Positions 35,131-44,281 of a stretch of DNA of 64,000 nucleotides are shown here, one piece after another. The DNA comes from SIG440 sp045631525 (lineage in GTDB: Bacteria > Bacillota > Clostridia > Monoglobales > Monoglobaceae), in assembly GCA_045631525.1 (NCBI GenBank), contig JAZQUY010000019.1, positions 8,675-72,674 of the forward strand. The letters are read 5' to 3'. The notes under the pieces are model-generated. The model had not been told where the DNA came from and ran no database searches. It saw only the letters and a program-made list of their open reading frames with translations. Position 1 is the first letter of the stretch; each line of letters opens with the position of its first letter. The position numbers were made by a program, and so were the translations under genes.

Positions 35131-37302
35131 TTGAAAAAGTTTATTATCATAATATCGCTTATTATACTTGTACTTCTTAGCTTTGATTGGCTTTACTTTT
35201 ATGAAGGCGTATATTTTGATTTTGGAAAAGAAAAGCATGCAGAATATTTTACAAAGGTGGACGGCGAAGAGATTTATATAAAAAAAGGCAATTCCTTTGA
35301 AACTTTTGAGATAAGAGGTGTAAACCTTGGCTCAGGACTTCCCGGCGAGTGGGCAACGTCTTTTGCTATTGACGAAAAGACCTACTTAAGATGGTTTAAA
35401 TATATTCATGAAATGGGCGCAAATACCATTCGTGTTTATACCATTCAGAGTGACACTTTCTATAATGCATTTTACGAATACAACAAAGATAGTGAAAATC
35501 CCCTTTATATGATACACGGAGTATGGGTGAATGACTATGTTTTAAACTCACACAGAGATGCATACAGCAAAGATTTTTATGACGCATTTTTAGAAAACAG
35601 TAAAATAATGGCAGATGTTATTCATGGCGAAAGAAAGCTAAATCTGGGCAGAGTTGCCAGCGCCGGTCACGGCACGTACAAAAATGACATATCCGATTGG
35701 GTTATCGGCTATATTTTAGGTGTTGAGTGGGATGACTCCACCGTTGCATATACCGATGACTTATATAAAAATATCGAAGGTTATTCATCCTACACAGGTG
35801 AATATATGTATACATCAGACGATGCGACACCTTTTGAAACAATGCTCACAATGGTTGGGGACAAGGTTATCGAATATGAAACCGAGCGTTATGGCGAGCA
35901 AAGAATGTTGGCATTTTCCAACTGGCCCACAACCGATCCTTTTGAATATCCAGAAATAATTAAAAATTTCTTTATGAAATGTGCTCGTGTGGATACGGAG
36001 CATATTAAGACAACTGATGCATTTATTCCCGGTCAGTTTGCTTCATACCATGTTTATCCTTACTATCCGTACTACTTGAGTTTTGCAGAGGACTGGTCTG
36101 TATTTGGTATTGAGTCGAAAGAAACTTTCCGTAATGAAGAGGGCAACGTCAATGCCTACAGAGCATATCTCACAATGCTCAATAACCACCATACAATGCC
36201 GGTTGTAATATCAGAATTCGGTGTATCTACCGGCAGAGGCATGGCACAGGTGGATAAGGATACGGGCAGAAATCAGGGTAATACATCCGAGCAGGCTCAG
36301 GGTCAGGCACTTATTGATTGCTGGGAGGATATTAAGATTACGGGTTGCAACGGCGGATGTGTATTTACCTGGCAGGATGAATGGTTCAAGCGTACATGGA
36401 ACACAATGCACGCAGTAAATCTTACAAGAACCGCTTATTGGTCTGACTATCAGACGAATGAGCAGTATTTCGGACTTTTGTCATTTGACCCGGGAAAAGA
36501 AAAGAGCGTCTGCTATGTGGATGGCGATGTATCCGAATGGACAGAGAATGATAAAATTCAAAGTGGAAACACAGAACTTTCGGTTAAATATGACGAAAAG
36601 TTTATGTATTTTCTTGTAAAGAAAGACGGACTTGATTTTGAAAATGAGGTTTTATATATTCCTCTTGATGTTACCCCGAAAACAGGCAGTAATTACTGCA
36701 ATAACTTTGATGTAAAATTTGACAGGGAAGCAGATTTTGTGATTGTACTTGACGGAAAAGATAACAGCCGTATTATGGTACAGGAACGCTACGATGCGCT
36801 TCGCTCAACATATTCAAAAGATCTCTATAAATTTGATACATATTTTAAAGAGAATGTTCCCGACAAAAATTCATCTGAGTTTGTGAATATCGAATTGATC
36901 CTTCGTACCGCAATTGCACTTAGTCCCGAAACGAAGGAAACGGTTGCAGAGTCTTACGAAACAGGAAAACTTTTGTATGGCAATGCAAACCCCGAAGGTG
37001 AAGATTTTAATTCACTGGCAGACTTTTGCGTGGGCGGAGATTATATTGAAATCAAGCTTCCGTGGCAACTTTTGAACTTTGCGGACCCGTCAAAAATGCT
37101 TGTTCACGATGACTATTATGACGGGAATTTTGGAATTGAATATATTAGTATTGATAAAATGTATGCCGGTGTGGGCAATAAAGGTCAAAGAATTGAGCTT
37201 GATGAAATTAAGCTCAGGGGATGGGGCAACAAAGTAACCTATCATGAAAGATTAAAAAGCTCATATTATATAATGCAGAATTTATGGAAAACAGGTGATT
37301 AA
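35131..37302 (+). CDS. Membrane-anchored glycoside hydrolase-like protein
   Basis: The 723-residue protein has an N-terminal membrane helix, then a TIM-barrel region with the clan-A hallmarks. Two glutamates stand in the right places, E199 in GVEWDD (acid/base) and E362 in ISEFGVST (nucleophile). The sequence FEIRGVNLGSGLPGEW near the beginning is typical for GH2/GH5-like barrels. From about residue 465 a beta-rich domain (CYVDGDVSEWTENDKI...) resembles carbohydrate-binding CBM9/DOMON modules. It would trim or release the polymer made by this operon. The substrate is not evident. It starts with TTG at 35131 after AGGAGG. Confidence 0.75.
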   Translation: MKKFIIIISLIILVLLSFDWLYFYEGVYFDFGKEKHAEYFTKVDGEEIYIKKGNSFETFEIRGVNLGSGLPGEWATSFAIDEKTYLRWFKYIHEMGANTIRVYTIQSDTFYNAFYEYNKDSENPLYMIHGVWVNDYVLNSHRDAYSKDFYDAFLENSKIMADVIHGERKLNLGRVASAGHGTYKNDISDWVIGYILGVEWDDSTVAYTDDLYKNIEGYSSYTGEYMYTSDDATPFETMLTMVGDKVIEYETERYGEQRMLAFSNWPTTDPFEYPEIIKNFFMKCARVDTEHIKTTDAFIPGQFASYHVYPYYPYYLSFAEDWSVFGIESKETFRNEEGNVNAYRAYLTMLNNHHTMPVVISEFGVSTGRGMAQVDKDTGRNQGNTSEQAQGQALIDCWEDIKITGCNGGCVFTWQDEWFKRTWNTMHAVNLTRTAYWSDYQTNEQYFGLLSFDPGKEKSVCYVDGDVSEWTENDKIQSGNTELSVKYDEKFMYFLVKKDGLDFENEVLYIPLDVTPKTGSNYCNNFDVKFDREADFVIVLDGKDNSRIMVQERYDALRSTYSKDLYKFDTYFKENVPDKNSSEFVNIELILRTAIALSPETKETVAESYETGKLLYGNANPEGEDFNSLADFCVGGDYIEIKLPWQLLNFADPSKMLVHDDYYDGNFGIEYISIDKMYAGVGNKGQRIELDEIKLRGWGNKVTYHERLKSSYYIMQNLWKTGD

Positions 37303-37303
37303 G

Positions 37304-38407
37304 ATGAAAATAGAAATTATGATTTATACCTATATTGCAATTTGTGTCAGTATGATTTTGTATAATATAATCTATGTTTTCATTTTAAAGCACAGAGAAC
37401 GCGCCCTTGTTTCCAATTCTGAAAAATTAAGGAAAATCTTAAATGAACAAATTGACATACTGAAAAAAGGGGAAGAAATATCCGAAAAACATAAAAAGTT
37501 TCTCTGTCGTGAGCTTGATAAAACGTCGGGAATTACCGCTTTTGACAAGGCGCTTGAAAGTATATTTGAAAAAGAGCCTGCTTTAACTGAAAAATATCTT
37601 GTTGATACTTTTTCTGTTTTTGAAACGCTCACCCATAGATACATAAGCAAGGATACTCTTAAAATTGCATACTTCCCCTACATACTGCATAAGTACAATA
37701 TTTTAAAGCATCACGAAGGCGAAAGGCTTACATCTGTACTTTTTGACCTTTTGCGTTCGGTAAATGTATATTGCAGAGAAAACACACTAAAAGCTCTTTA
37801 CAGTATGCAAAGACCTGATATTGTCAGAAAAGCTCTTAAAGTTATCGATACAAATCTTTCGTTTCATCACCCAAAGCTTATAACCGATGGCCTTGTTTTA
37901 TATAAGGGTGATAAAGAAGAACTTAAGAAAACACTTTTTACATACTTTAAGGACTATTCTGTTGGGATGCGGGTTAATATGTTAAATTACTTTAGATTTG
38001 CAGGCATAAGATGCGACAACGAAATGTATGAAATATTAAAAAACGAAAAAGAAAGCAGCGAAATCAGATTTTCCGCCATTCGTTATTTTGAAAAGTTTCC
38101 ATCGGGGGATGCAGAACCTGTTATATTAAATTTGGCAGAAAATTTAGAAAATCGCACGTGGGAATATCAGGCAATTGCAACATCGGCATTAAAATCCTAT
38201 CCGGGGGATACAACATTTAGAATTTTAGTAAAAAACCTTTCGAGTTCCAATTGGCACGTTAGACAAAACAGTGCTATCTCCTGCGAAAAACTTGGTTATA
38301 CATACCAAGACTTAATAAACGTGTTTGACGGAAATGACAGATATGCAAGAGAGATTATCAGGTACCGCCTTGACAGAAGAAATGCAGAAGAGGCGGTGAA
38401 AGCGTAA
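37304..38407 (+). CDS. Membrane-anchored HEAT-repeat protein
   Basis: One N-terminal membrane helix (about residues 5-28) is followed by a long cytoplasmic helical region with HEAT-like repeats, such as VYCRENTLKALYSMQRPDIV, ENRTWEYQAIATSALKSYP and NWHVRQNSAISCEKLGY. HEAT proteins act as scaffolds. The position just before the processive glycosyltransferase, with which it overlaps by one base (TAATG at 38405-38409), suggests a partner of the synthase. The ATG at 37304 is taken because the in-frame GTG at 37295 forms part of the AGGTG ribosome site. No enzymatic residue set is visible. Confidence 0.75.
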   Translation: MKIEIMIYTYIAICVSMILYNIIYVFILKHRERALVSNSEKLRKILNEQIDILKKGEEISEKHKKFLCRELDKTSGITAFDKALESIFEKEPALTEKYLVDTFSVFETLTHRYISKDTLKIAYFPYILHKYNILKHHEGERLTSVLFDLLRSVNVYCRENTLKALYSMQRPDIVRKALKVIDTNLSFHHPKLITDGLVLYKGDKEELKKTLFTYFKDYSVGMRVNMLNYFRFAGIRCDNEMYEILKNEKESSEIRFSAIRYFEKFPSGDAEPVILNLAENLENRTWEYQAIATSALKSYPGDTTFRILVKNLSSSNWHVRQNSAISCEKLGYTYQDLINVFDGNDRYAREIIRYRLDRRNAEEAVKA

Positions 38408-39810
38408 TGGAGATGGAATTAATCAAGCAGATTTTTGATATTATCGGCGTACTATTCATTGTTTATTTAATCGGCTATTCTACATTTTTGTTTTTATCGG
38501 TGGTGGTTGGTGCAACCACTCTTTATAAAAGAAAAATGCAGGACAGAATGATGAACAAGTTTACCGAGAACTATTTTGTGCCAATAACAATCGTTACCCC
38601 TGCTTACAATGAAGAAGTTACTGTTGTGCAGACTGTAAAGTCACTTTTAACCCTTGACTACAAACTTTATGAAATTATTGTGGTAGACGACGGCTCAAAG
38701 GATAGTACATCGCAGCAGTTAATTGATGCATACAATATGCATCCGGTAAGAAGACCGCTTCACAGGTCCATTGATTGTCAACCTGTGGAATTTATTTATG
38801 AATCGCACGAGCAAAAAGTGCCGCTTACGCTTATCCGCAAGAAAAACGGCGGTAAGGCAGATGCACTTAATATGGGTATAAATGCTGCACAGTATCCTTA
38901 TTTTATCTGTATGGATGCAGACTCGGTTCTCCAGTACGACTCACTTGAAAAACTGGTTGTGCCGGTTTTAGAAGAAGAAAATGTTGTGGCGGTCGGCGGA
39001 ACAGTTAGACCGTCTAACGATGTGGAATTGTCTGATGGCAAGGTAGTGAAATACAGACTTCCTAAAAACATTTTAGCTTGTATGCAACTACTCGAATATG
39101 ACCGTTCATTTTTGGCATCAAGAATATTGTTTGACAGATTCAACGGCTCTTTAATTATTTCAGGAGCGTTTGGAATGTTCAAAAAAGAAACGGTTATTGC
39201 AGCAGGCGGATATGACCATGGCACCATGGGAGAGGATATGGAGCTTGTGGTAAAACTTCATTCCTACTGTCTTACAAATAAAATTCCTTATTCCATCAAA
39301 TATGCAACAGATGCCGTTTGCTGGACGCAGGTCCCTGAAAAGTTGGGTGATCTTAAAAAACAGAGAAAACGCTGGCACTTGGGACTTTTCCAGACAATGT
39401 GGAAGCATAAAAAGATGATGGCAAATCCCAAATACGGAGCGGTTGGATTTATATCCTATATGTATTTTCTTTTATACGAATTGCTTTCCCCGTTTATTGA
39501 AGTATTCGGTGTGTTCACAATGATTGCAGCATACTGCATTGACCTTTTGAACTTGCCGTTTATGCTGCTCTTTATGCTGATTTATGCTTCATACAACTCA
39601 ATACTTACCCTGACAGCATTTTTTTCAAGAATACAGACCATTGATTTAACGGTAAAACCAAAGGATTGTCTTAAAGCGATAATGCTTTGCTTTTTTGAGG
39701 TTACAACCCTTAGATTTATTATGGCGTTTGTTCGTCTTACAGCATTTAAAGGATACAAAAAGAAAAAGCTCGACTGGGGACGAATTGAGCGAAAGAAAAT
39801 GAATATTTAA
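38407..39810 (+). CDS. Processive family 2 glycosyltransferase
   Basis: The 467-residue protein is a membrane-bound GT2 of the cellulose/hyaluronan/poly-GlcNAc synthase type. An N-terminal helix (about 12-35) precedes the catalytic domain with VVDDGS (about 93-98), MDADSV (DxD near 170), GEDMEL (about 275) and the polymer-specific QxxRW motif as KQRKRW (about 318-323). Three to four C-terminal membrane helices form the channel. These motifs show that it adds many sugars to one chain. No PilZ domain is present, so c-di-GMP acts on synthesis through the riboswitch. Together with the deacetylase, an N-acetylated polymer is likely, though not proven. Confidence 0.88.
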   Translation: MEMELIKQIFDIIGVLFIVYLIGYSTFLFLSVVVGATTLYKRKMQDRMMNKFTENYFVPITIVTPAYNEEVTVVQTVKSLLTLDYKLYEIIVVDDGSKDSTSQQLIDAYNMHPVRRPLHRSIDCQPVEFIYESHEQKVPLTLIRKKNGGKADALNMGINAAQYPYFICMDADSVLQYDSLEKLVVPVLEEENVVAVGGTVRPSNDVELSDGKVVKYRLPKNILACMQLLEYDRSFLASRILFDRFNGSLIISGAFGMFKKETVIAAGGYDHGTMGEDMELVVKLHSYCLTNKIPYSIKYATDAVCWTQVPEKLGDLKKQRKRWHLGLFQTMWKHKKMMANPKYGAVGFISYMYFLLYELLSPFIEVFGVFTMIAAYCIDLLNLPFMLLFMLIYASYNSILTLTAFFSRIQTIDLTVKPKDCLKAIMLCFFEVTTLRFIMAFVRLTAFKGYKKKKLDWGRIERKKMNI

Positions 39811-39832
39811 CAGAGGCGAGGTGATATGGAAA

Positions 39833-41713
39833 ATGAAAAAAGTTATTATTCTCTTTTTGGCAGTGCTTACATTTTTTGTTCAGCCTGTCTTTGCTGAGGT
39901 TATAACCACGCAGAATACGGAGGGGTATGCAGATTACCTTTATGTGGCAGGAAATCCTAATAATTACCCTATAGAATATTATGATGAAGATGCAAAAACT
40001 TATAAGGGTGTTATCCCTGATCTGCTAAGTAAAATTTCTAAACACTCAGGGCTCGATTTCGTTTATATCAACGGAAATAAAAACGAACGAAATAAAATGG
40101 GCGAAAATCTTCAGGTGGATATTGTTTCATCGCAGGACGCAAATACTTCCTACGGCAAGGAGTATCTCGAGTTGATTTCTTTTGAACAAAACGGAGAAAC
40201 ACAAAAAGTCGGTCTTGTTTTTACAACCATTGCCGATGACAACAAAATCACTATAATTAAAACCGCATTAAATAAAATATTCGAGCCTGAAAAAAGCGGT
40301 ATATATCTGTCCTATGCATCAAAAAACTCAAAAACAAGCTATAAATGGCTTATAATTACACTGTTATTGTCCTTTATTCTTCTTGTTTTTGTCGCATTTT
40401 TGTTTTTGAAAATCAGGAGAATTCGAAAAGAAAACGAAGTTGACAGAATGACAGATACAGAAACAGGAATGGGAAACCTTCAGTTTTTCAAATACCATTT
40501 CAGGTACACCATAGGTGATATTTCAAGAAATCTGTATCACGTTGCATATATCATTTTAGACAGCAGCTACCTCCGTTCTTACCATGGTGACAGTTCATTT
40601 GATGAGGTTTTAAAATACACAGCATCTGTATTGTCGGAACATACGGGAGACAGAGAAATATCTGCACGAATTACGGAAAACGGCTTTGCCCTTGCGTATC
40701 AGTCTACAAATGACGAAGATGCTAAGAAAAGGCTTAAAGAGGTTATGGATAAACTTAACAGCTTTGAGGGTATGAAAGATAAAAGCAACAAACTTGTTTT
40801 CCACGCAGCAACCTATCATCTTGCATCATCAGACAGAAATTGCGAAATTTTGTTATTTAATCTAAGAAAAAATTGCAACAGAATTTTTGGAACTGACAAG
40901 CAAATTATGTATTGCGACACCCATTCTATGAATATGGTTCAGGAAGAAAGGAAGATTACAGAAAGCATCTTAAAGGGATTTGAAAACAATGAATTTAAGA
41001 TGTATCTGCAGTTCATTGTTGATAACAAAACCAAGAAAATTGTATCGGCAGAAGCACTTTCAAGATGGGATAGCAGTGAAAAAGGCCTGATAGGTCCCGG
41101 AAAATATATCGAAAATATGGAGCATTCAGGGCTGATTTCAAGGCATGATTTTTATATGTTTGAGCTTGCGTGCCGACAGCTTGAAAAGTGGAACGGAACA
41201 GAATATGAAAATGTAGCTTTGTCCTGTAATTTTACAAGAATTACGCTCTCTGAAGAAAACTTTATAGATAAGCTCCTTATGATTTCAAACAGCTATTCCT
41301 TTGATAAATCAAAAATAGCTATAGAAATTACCGAGGACGCTATCGAAAAAGACAGAAAAACCGCAACAAAAAATGTGGTTCGTGCAAAAGAACATGGTTT
41401 TAGAATTTACCTTGATGACCTCGGAAGTGGTTACACATCACTTGCAAATCTTTGTGACTATCCAATTGACGTGGTTAAAATTGATCGTGATATTTTGCTT
41501 AAAACCGAGCTTGAAAATGGAAAAAAATTATTTGCCGGAATAATCGCTCTTGCTCATAATATGGATATAAAAGTTATTTGCGAGGGTGTTGAAACAGAAG
41601 AGCAGAACGCACTTGTGTCAGATTCTGACTGCGATTATGTTCAAGGCTGGTATTATTCCAAAGCACTTCCGTTGGAAGAATGTGAGTCGTTTGTGAAAAG
41701 AAATATGGCATAG
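39833..41713 (+). CDS. Membrane c-di-GMP phosphodiesterase with degenerate GGDEF
   Basis: The 626-residue protein has a signal peptide (cleavage after PVFA), an extracellular domain like amino-acid-binding SBP3 proteins, one membrane helix (about 165-190), a degenerate GGDEF domain whose motif is lost (ITENGFALAY), and an intact EAL domain. EAL residues are present: E407 in EALSRW, the NFTR asparagine, ITED, DDLGSGYTSL (about 528), VVKIDR, CEGVET and QGWYYSKAL. It should hydrolyse c-di-GMP. As the last gene in a c-di-GMP-controlled operon it would damp its own expression. The start at 39833 follows GAGGTG. A GTG at 39821 lies in that ribosome site and is rejected. Confidence 0.88.
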   Translation: MKKVIILFLAVLTFFVQPVFAEVITTQNTEGYADYLYVAGNPNNYPIEYYDEDAKTYKGVIPDLLSKISKHSGLDFVYINGNKNERNKMGENLQVDIVSSQDANTSYGKEYLELISFEQNGETQKVGLVFTTIADDNKITIIKTALNKIFEPEKSGIYLSYASKNSKTSYKWLIITLLLSFILLVFVAFLFLKIRRIRKENEVDRMTDTETGMGNLQFFKYHFRYTIGDISRNLYHVAYIILDSSYLRSYHGDSSFDEVLKYTASVLSEHTGDREISARITENGFALAYQSTNDEDAKKRLKEVMDKLNSFEGMKDKSNKLVFHAATYHLASSDRNCEILLFNLRKNCNRIFGTDKQIMYCDTHSMNMVQEERKITESILKGFENNEFKMYLQFIVDNKTKKIVSAEALSRWDSSEKGLIGPGKYIENMEHSGLISRHDFYMFELACRQLEKWNGTEYENVALSCNFTRITLSEENFIDKLLMISNSYSFDKSKIAIEITEDAIEKDRKTATKNVVRAKEHGFRIYLDDLGSGYTSLANLCDYPIDVVKIDRDILLKTELENGKKLFAGIIALAHNMDIKVICEGVETEEQNALVSDSDCDYVQGWYYSKALPLEECESFVKRNMA

Positions 41714-41732
41714 GAGGATATATGATCTAATA

Positions 41733-41768
41733 AAACACTTTGAAATAATATTTTGTTTCAAAGTGTTT
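41733..41768 (+). terminator. Terminator-like hairpin after the EAL gene
   Basis: AAACACTTTGAAA (41733-41745) pairs with TTTCAAAGTGTTT (41756-41768). The T tract behind it is weak (TTATATG). The stem is strong enough to close the operon. Confidence 0.75.
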
Positions 41769-41801
41769 ATATGTCTTATTATAACGTGGTGTGTGTAAAA
41801 A

Positions 41802-41830
41802 TTGACCATTACGGCAATGTATGATATAAT
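41802..41830 (+). promoter_or_regulatory. Strong promoter before the truncated spoIIID copy
   Basis: TTGACC (41802-41807), 17 bases and TATAAT (41825-41830). About 150 bases of leader follow before the truncated spoIIID; I see no other feature in it. Confidence 0.8.
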
Positions 41831-41979
41831 TTCAACGTTGTGAGGGTTTGTACGCAATAATAAATTATATTTTTTGATCCTGACGACTCCCCTTTAGCTA
41901 ACATTTTGCACGGCTATATGTACTAAATAACCATTAAATCTCATATATTTAAAAAGAAATAATATATGGGAGTGATATC

Positions 41980-42114
41980 ATGAGCACTGATACCATTGAG
42001 GAGAGAACTGTAAATATAGCAAATTACATAATAGAGACAAAATGTACCGTGCGAGAAGCAACAAAGAAATTTGGAATTTCAAAATCTACTGTACATACAG
42101 TGAGAGTAACATAG
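41980..42114 (+). pseudogene. spoIIID: Truncated spoIIID copy
   Basis: The 44-codon frame encodes a helix-turn-helix nearly identical to the intact SpoIIID at 44282: TIEERT, NIANYIIETKCTVREA and KKFGISKSTVH. It then diverges after the last 19 or so identical nucleotides and stops. The DNA identity runs from the shared leader hairpin (CATATATT/AATATATG) through codon 39, with scattered silent changes earlier. It has a GGGAGTGAT ribosome site and could still be translated into a truncated protein with the DNA-recognition helix but no C-terminal basic region. It lies upstream of an accessory insert that separates it from the complete gene. Confidence 0.85.
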
Positions 42115-42211
42115 AAACTTTTTACTTAGAAGTTGCCTAAACTATGCGGTTTATGGCGATTTTATAAATTTCAAAATATTTCGACATGGTCTATATAAAA
42201 ATAAAACACAC

Positions 42212-42256
42212 AAAAATCCTGAAAGTTGCCTAAATGTCGGCTTTCAGGATTTTTCG
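42212..42256 (+). terminator. Intrinsic terminator after the spoIIID fragment
   Basis: AAAAATCCTGAAAG (42212-42225) pairs perfectly with CTTTCAGGATTTTT (42241-42254). The interval 42115-42410 also has GTTGCCTAAA twice (42132, 42225) and a reversed TTCGACA (42180), faint relatives of the spacer repeats at 47-48.5 kb. Confidence 0.85.
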
Positions 42257-42410
42257 TGTTTCAGTCTTGCTCCGTCTATATTGAAAAACAAAAATATACG
42301 CTAAAGGATTTTATAGGCAAAATAATTTGTTCGTTTTGTCCGTTTTACTATGAGATAATTATATATACAGGATGTAAAACTATCATAAATTTAAAAATTG
42401 AAAGGAAAAA

Positions 42411-43757
42411 ATGATGAAAAAACAGGAAAAATTGATAAAATCTATAGTTAATCTATATTCATTTGTCAGGAATGTATTTTTTGAAGGAATGGATAAGCCA
42501 ACGCTTATGCATCGTGTAAACAGAAAGGAGGGTATGTTTTTAGAAAGGCAAGGCCTGCACTTTAATATGCTTGATGATTATGTTAAGAAAACTATTTCAC
42601 ACTATGTCGATGAATATTTTGTGGATTATAAAGTCAGTCCTAAAATATTTAATAAATACGAGACTGAGCAAAAGAAACATCTCGTTGATTTAAGTGAAAG
42701 CATTAACGTATTAAAAGAAAAAACTATAAGACAAATATATGAAAGATTTTTCAGATTATCAAGACAAGAGAAATCGTATATCGAAATAGTTGTTAATCTT
42801 GAAAATGCCGTTAATGAAGTGATAAGCAGCACAGAAAAATCTATCAAAAATACAATTAGACAAATTGGATATTCTATGCTATTATATGATTATGAGAAAA
42901 AGGGCTTTAATAAGTATCGATTGATTTCAAACGATGATGCGTGCGATGAATGTAAGTAAAGAGGCTCGCATACATATCAACTTGATAAACTATCTGATAT
43001 AGAATTTGCTCCTCTTGTTCATCCAAACTGCAGATGCACTGTTGAAATCATTGATGACCAAAACAGGTTTATGGCAATAATTGATGATAAAGCTGTTGAA
43101 GAACAATTGCAGATATTAGGTATTACCAAGGGTGATGATTTTTGGGATTATTTACACAAATTGTATTCCCCATTAAATATTATTTCAGACACTGATAACT
43201 TTAGTGATTTAATGTCAATACTTCTTAAACTAAGTGGAAGAGAAATCGAAAGTCTGATTTTAAATAAACAATTACACAAGCTTGTGTGGTTAATTGGGAC
43301 TGAAACATATTTGAAATCTAAAGAATACTATACTTCTGCACAATTATTAAAACATTCGTTGTTAAAAAGTCCATCAGATCAGTATATGGATAATTCATCA
43401 AGACTTGCTGGGTTAATAAAAACGGATGCAGAATTTTTGGCAGAGTTGGATAAAAAAATAGTAAGTAGCAATGGCAAAGAATTAAGTGACACATTGTATG
43501 TAAGGTTTTTAGATGGAGATTTATATTATTCGATACATAAAGCAAATATTAAAGTAAAAGGTTATAAAATGGATAATGGAAATTGGAAGATATCTGGTGT
43601 GCTTGATGATGAATATGATTATACAGAAATTATGACCTTTATGGAAGGTAAAAACGCAGCATTAGGAACCATAGCAAATGATACTGCAGTAATATCACAG
43701 TTAATTGATGCAATAAATCCGTATCATATTTATGTTAATTTTGAAATGGAAAGATAG
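42411..43757 (+). pseudogene. MuF/SPP1 gp7-like phage or toxin gene broken by an in-frame stop
   Basis: Two frames, 42411-42959 and 43071-43757, are the same reading frame separated only by TAA at 42957-42959 and 110 further bases that stay open. Read through, they encode about 448 residues. The junction spells the phage head-morphogenesis signature: DDACDECK, stop, then RGSHTYQLDKLSDIEF...LVHPNCRCTVEIID. This Cys-x2-Cys...H-P-N-C-R-C motif is known from SPP1 gp7/Mu gpF and from MuF-type polymorphic toxins. The C-terminal 230 residues (VRFLDGDLYYSIHKAN...NWKISGVLDDEYDY) are not recognised and may be a toxin tip. Codon use is much more AT-rich than neighbours, suggesting transfer. Confidence 0.75.
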
Positions 43758-43768
43758 AGGGGGACAAA

Positions 43769-44215
43769 ATGAAAAAAAGTGTAGTTTTAACTGTTTTTTT
43801 TGTAGTGACACTATTCTTGACGTCTTGCGGAAGCAAATTAAATCCTACATGGTATCCATTGGGCCCGGGAAAGGATACAGTTTATATTGTGGGTGACGGT
43901 AAATTTAGTTTGGGGAAAACTACTGCTGGAATTCACTTATCAATGCATACAAGTGAATATGATACTAACGATGACATTTTATTAGCGTTTGTCAATAAAT
44001 ATAAAAAGAAAAATGATAAGTTTTATGTATATTCAGATGAGGGATATTGCGTTGTAGATATAAAAAAAAATACAGCTAATCTTTTGATTACTGTTGAAAA
44101 ACAATATTATTCTAATTTGGTTGGAGAAAACGAAGCAGTTACCTATCTGTTGTCGTATGATGATTTCTCGAATGAAGATAAAAAGGTTTTTGATAAGATG
44201 GTAAAGGCAAAATAA
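43769..44215 (+). CDS. Small lipoprotein, possible immunity partner
   Basis: The 148-residue protein begins with a lipoprotein signal (MKKSVVLTVFFVVTLFLTSCG) with a lipobox LTSC. The remainder is a beta-rich domain of about 120 residues (VYIVGDGKFSLGKTTAGIHLS; VVDIKKNTANLLITVEKQ) with no family I recognise. It starts 11 bases after the MuF-like frame and has an AGAGGGGG ribosome site. Co-transcription and location suggest an immunity protein to a toxin encoded upstream, in the manner of MuF toxin systems. This is inference from position only. Confidence 0.7.
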   Translation: MKKSVVLTVFFVVTLFLTSCGSKLNPTWYPLGPGKDTVYIVGDGKFSLGKTTAGIHLSMHTSEYDTNDDILLAFVNKYKKKNDKFYVYSDEGYCVVDIKKNTANLLITVEKQYYSNLVGENEAVTYLLSYDDFSNEDKKVFDKMVKAK

Positions 44216-44281
44216 CAATACTAAAACTAAAAAAACTCTCATATATTGAAAGTAGTAAGAACAATATATGGGAGTGATTGG

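Noticed and set aside
42957..42959. Selenocysteine or other programmed recoding at the in-frame stop
   Set aside because: The codon is TAA, not TGA or TAG, and no downstream recoding structure is evident.
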